Assembly: GCA_003599815.1 (NCBI GenBank)
Contig: QZJZ01000035.1
Coordinates: 26,356 to 90,355 of the forward strand
Source of the DNA: Candidatus Auribacter fodinae
GTDB lineage: Bacteria; Auribacterota; Auribacteria; Auribacterales; Auribacteraceae
Direction of reading: 5' to 3'
DNA: 64,000 bases
In this document: positions 63,466 through 64,000 of the stretch, one piece after another
How the letters are laid out: each line of letters starts with the position of its first letter
Numbering within the stretch: the first letter of the stretch is position 1
Position numbers and translations under genes: made by a program
The notes under the pieces: generated by a model
The model's input: the letters and a program-made list of their open reading frames with translations, nothing else
Databases searched by the model: none
Told to the model about the DNA's origin: nothing

Positions 63466-63744
63466 ATGGGATTCTTTCACAAGACATTAAAAGATGCGAA
63501 AAAGCTGTTTAATATAGATAGGCAAAGAGCAATTAAAATCTTAAGAGAACATGAAGCGGATACCCGAAAGCTACGTTCAGCAATAGATATAGGTTTGCTT
63601 GATTATTATGATGGTTTAGGCGGAGTATGTGAAGCGCTTGAGAAAAACGATATAGAACAAGCTAATATGTGGATAGAAGGTCAGAGGAAAAGCTTAAGGA
63701 ATCTAAAAAGACAATTGGAAAAATTAAAGAGAGCCATTGAGTGA
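63466..63744 (+). CDS. Small charged/helical protein
   Basis: 92-aa ORF MGFFHKTLKDAKKLFNIDRQRAIKILREHEADTRKLRS...; downstream of and codirectional with the M48-like gene. Confidence 0.55.
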   Translation: MGFFHKTLKDAKKLFNIDRQRAIKILREHEADTRKLRSAIDIGLLDYYDGLGGVCEALEKNDIEQANMWIEGQRKSLRNLKRQLEKLKRAIE

Positions 63745-63757
63745 TTACTCTTAGGTA

Positions 63758-64000
63758 TTAATCTAAGTTAATATTATCAGGGAAAGTTCCAAGCCGATAG
63801 CCATATCCCTTTAAAGTTTCAATAAGTAAATCTGAAAAACCAGCATTACGCAATTCGTTACGCATTGAGCTAACCTGTAGTTTTATAGGATAAGTATCTT
63901 TAATTGAATTAGTCGCGATAAAATCTGACACATGAGTAATAAAATAGGTTACTCTTTCAACGGTAAGTAATGTGACCAAACAATACTGAACCCCTAGGGG
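63758..64000 (-). CDS. C-terminal part of an OmpR/PhoB-type winged-helix protein, truncated by window edge
   Basis: LQVSSMRNELRNAGFSDLLIETLKGYGYRLG matches the end of Trans_reg_C-type wHTH; frame open to the window end. Confidence 0.5.
   Translation of the reverse strand, partial: PLGVQYCLVTLLTVERVTYFITHVSDFIATNSIKDTYPIKLQVSSMRNELRNAGFSDLLIETLKGYGYRLGTFPDNINLD

Larger units (their letters stand above)
50777..64000. mobile_element. Left part of an integrated mobile element inserted at tRNA-Asn (right end outside window)
   Basis: Serine recombinase overlapping tRNA-Asn, AT-richer composition to its right, TraG/HerA-like ATPase plus replication-relaxation protein; no second tRNA 3' copy seen within the window. 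Confidence 0.75.

Noticed and set aside
63758-64000. Right attachment site of the element near the window end (CCCCTAGGGG palindrome)
   Set aside because: No match to the tRNA-Asn 3' sequence; simply a short palindrome in what looks like coding sequence running off the window.

Overview
The window is bacterial and almost fully coding. PEP-CTERM proteins plus a giant ORF suggest an Omnitrophota/PVC-like genome, but this is inference only. It has two parts. (1) A chromosomal backbone (1-50.8 kb): a PEP-CTERM protein fragment, a hybrid sensor histidine kinase, one uninterrupted 9,787-codon ORF (4140-33503), a Fur-family regulator with a Dps-like ferritin sharing palindromic operators, malQ, a SulP transporter, MarC, a cluster of PEP-CTERM proteins interleaved with apparently exported peroxide-stress proteins, then SRP RNA-dnaX-ybaB-recR. 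The SRP RNA appears to be the large form with an Alu domain. (2) From tRNA-Asn (50777-50852) to the right edge, a visibly AT-richer integrated element. It has a serine recombinase whose C-terminus is encoded by the tRNA, a DUF5131 protein, a TraG/HerA-like ATPase, a replication-relaxation family protein, and a tightly packed phospho-signalling cassette (Ser/Thr kinase-FHA, FHA, PP2C, VWA). A divergently transcribed membrane M48-like protease follows. The best candidates for undescribed biology are the giant multidomain protein and the kinase/phosphatase/FHA/VWA plus DNA-transfer ATPase cassette. All family assignments are from motif reading without database searches.
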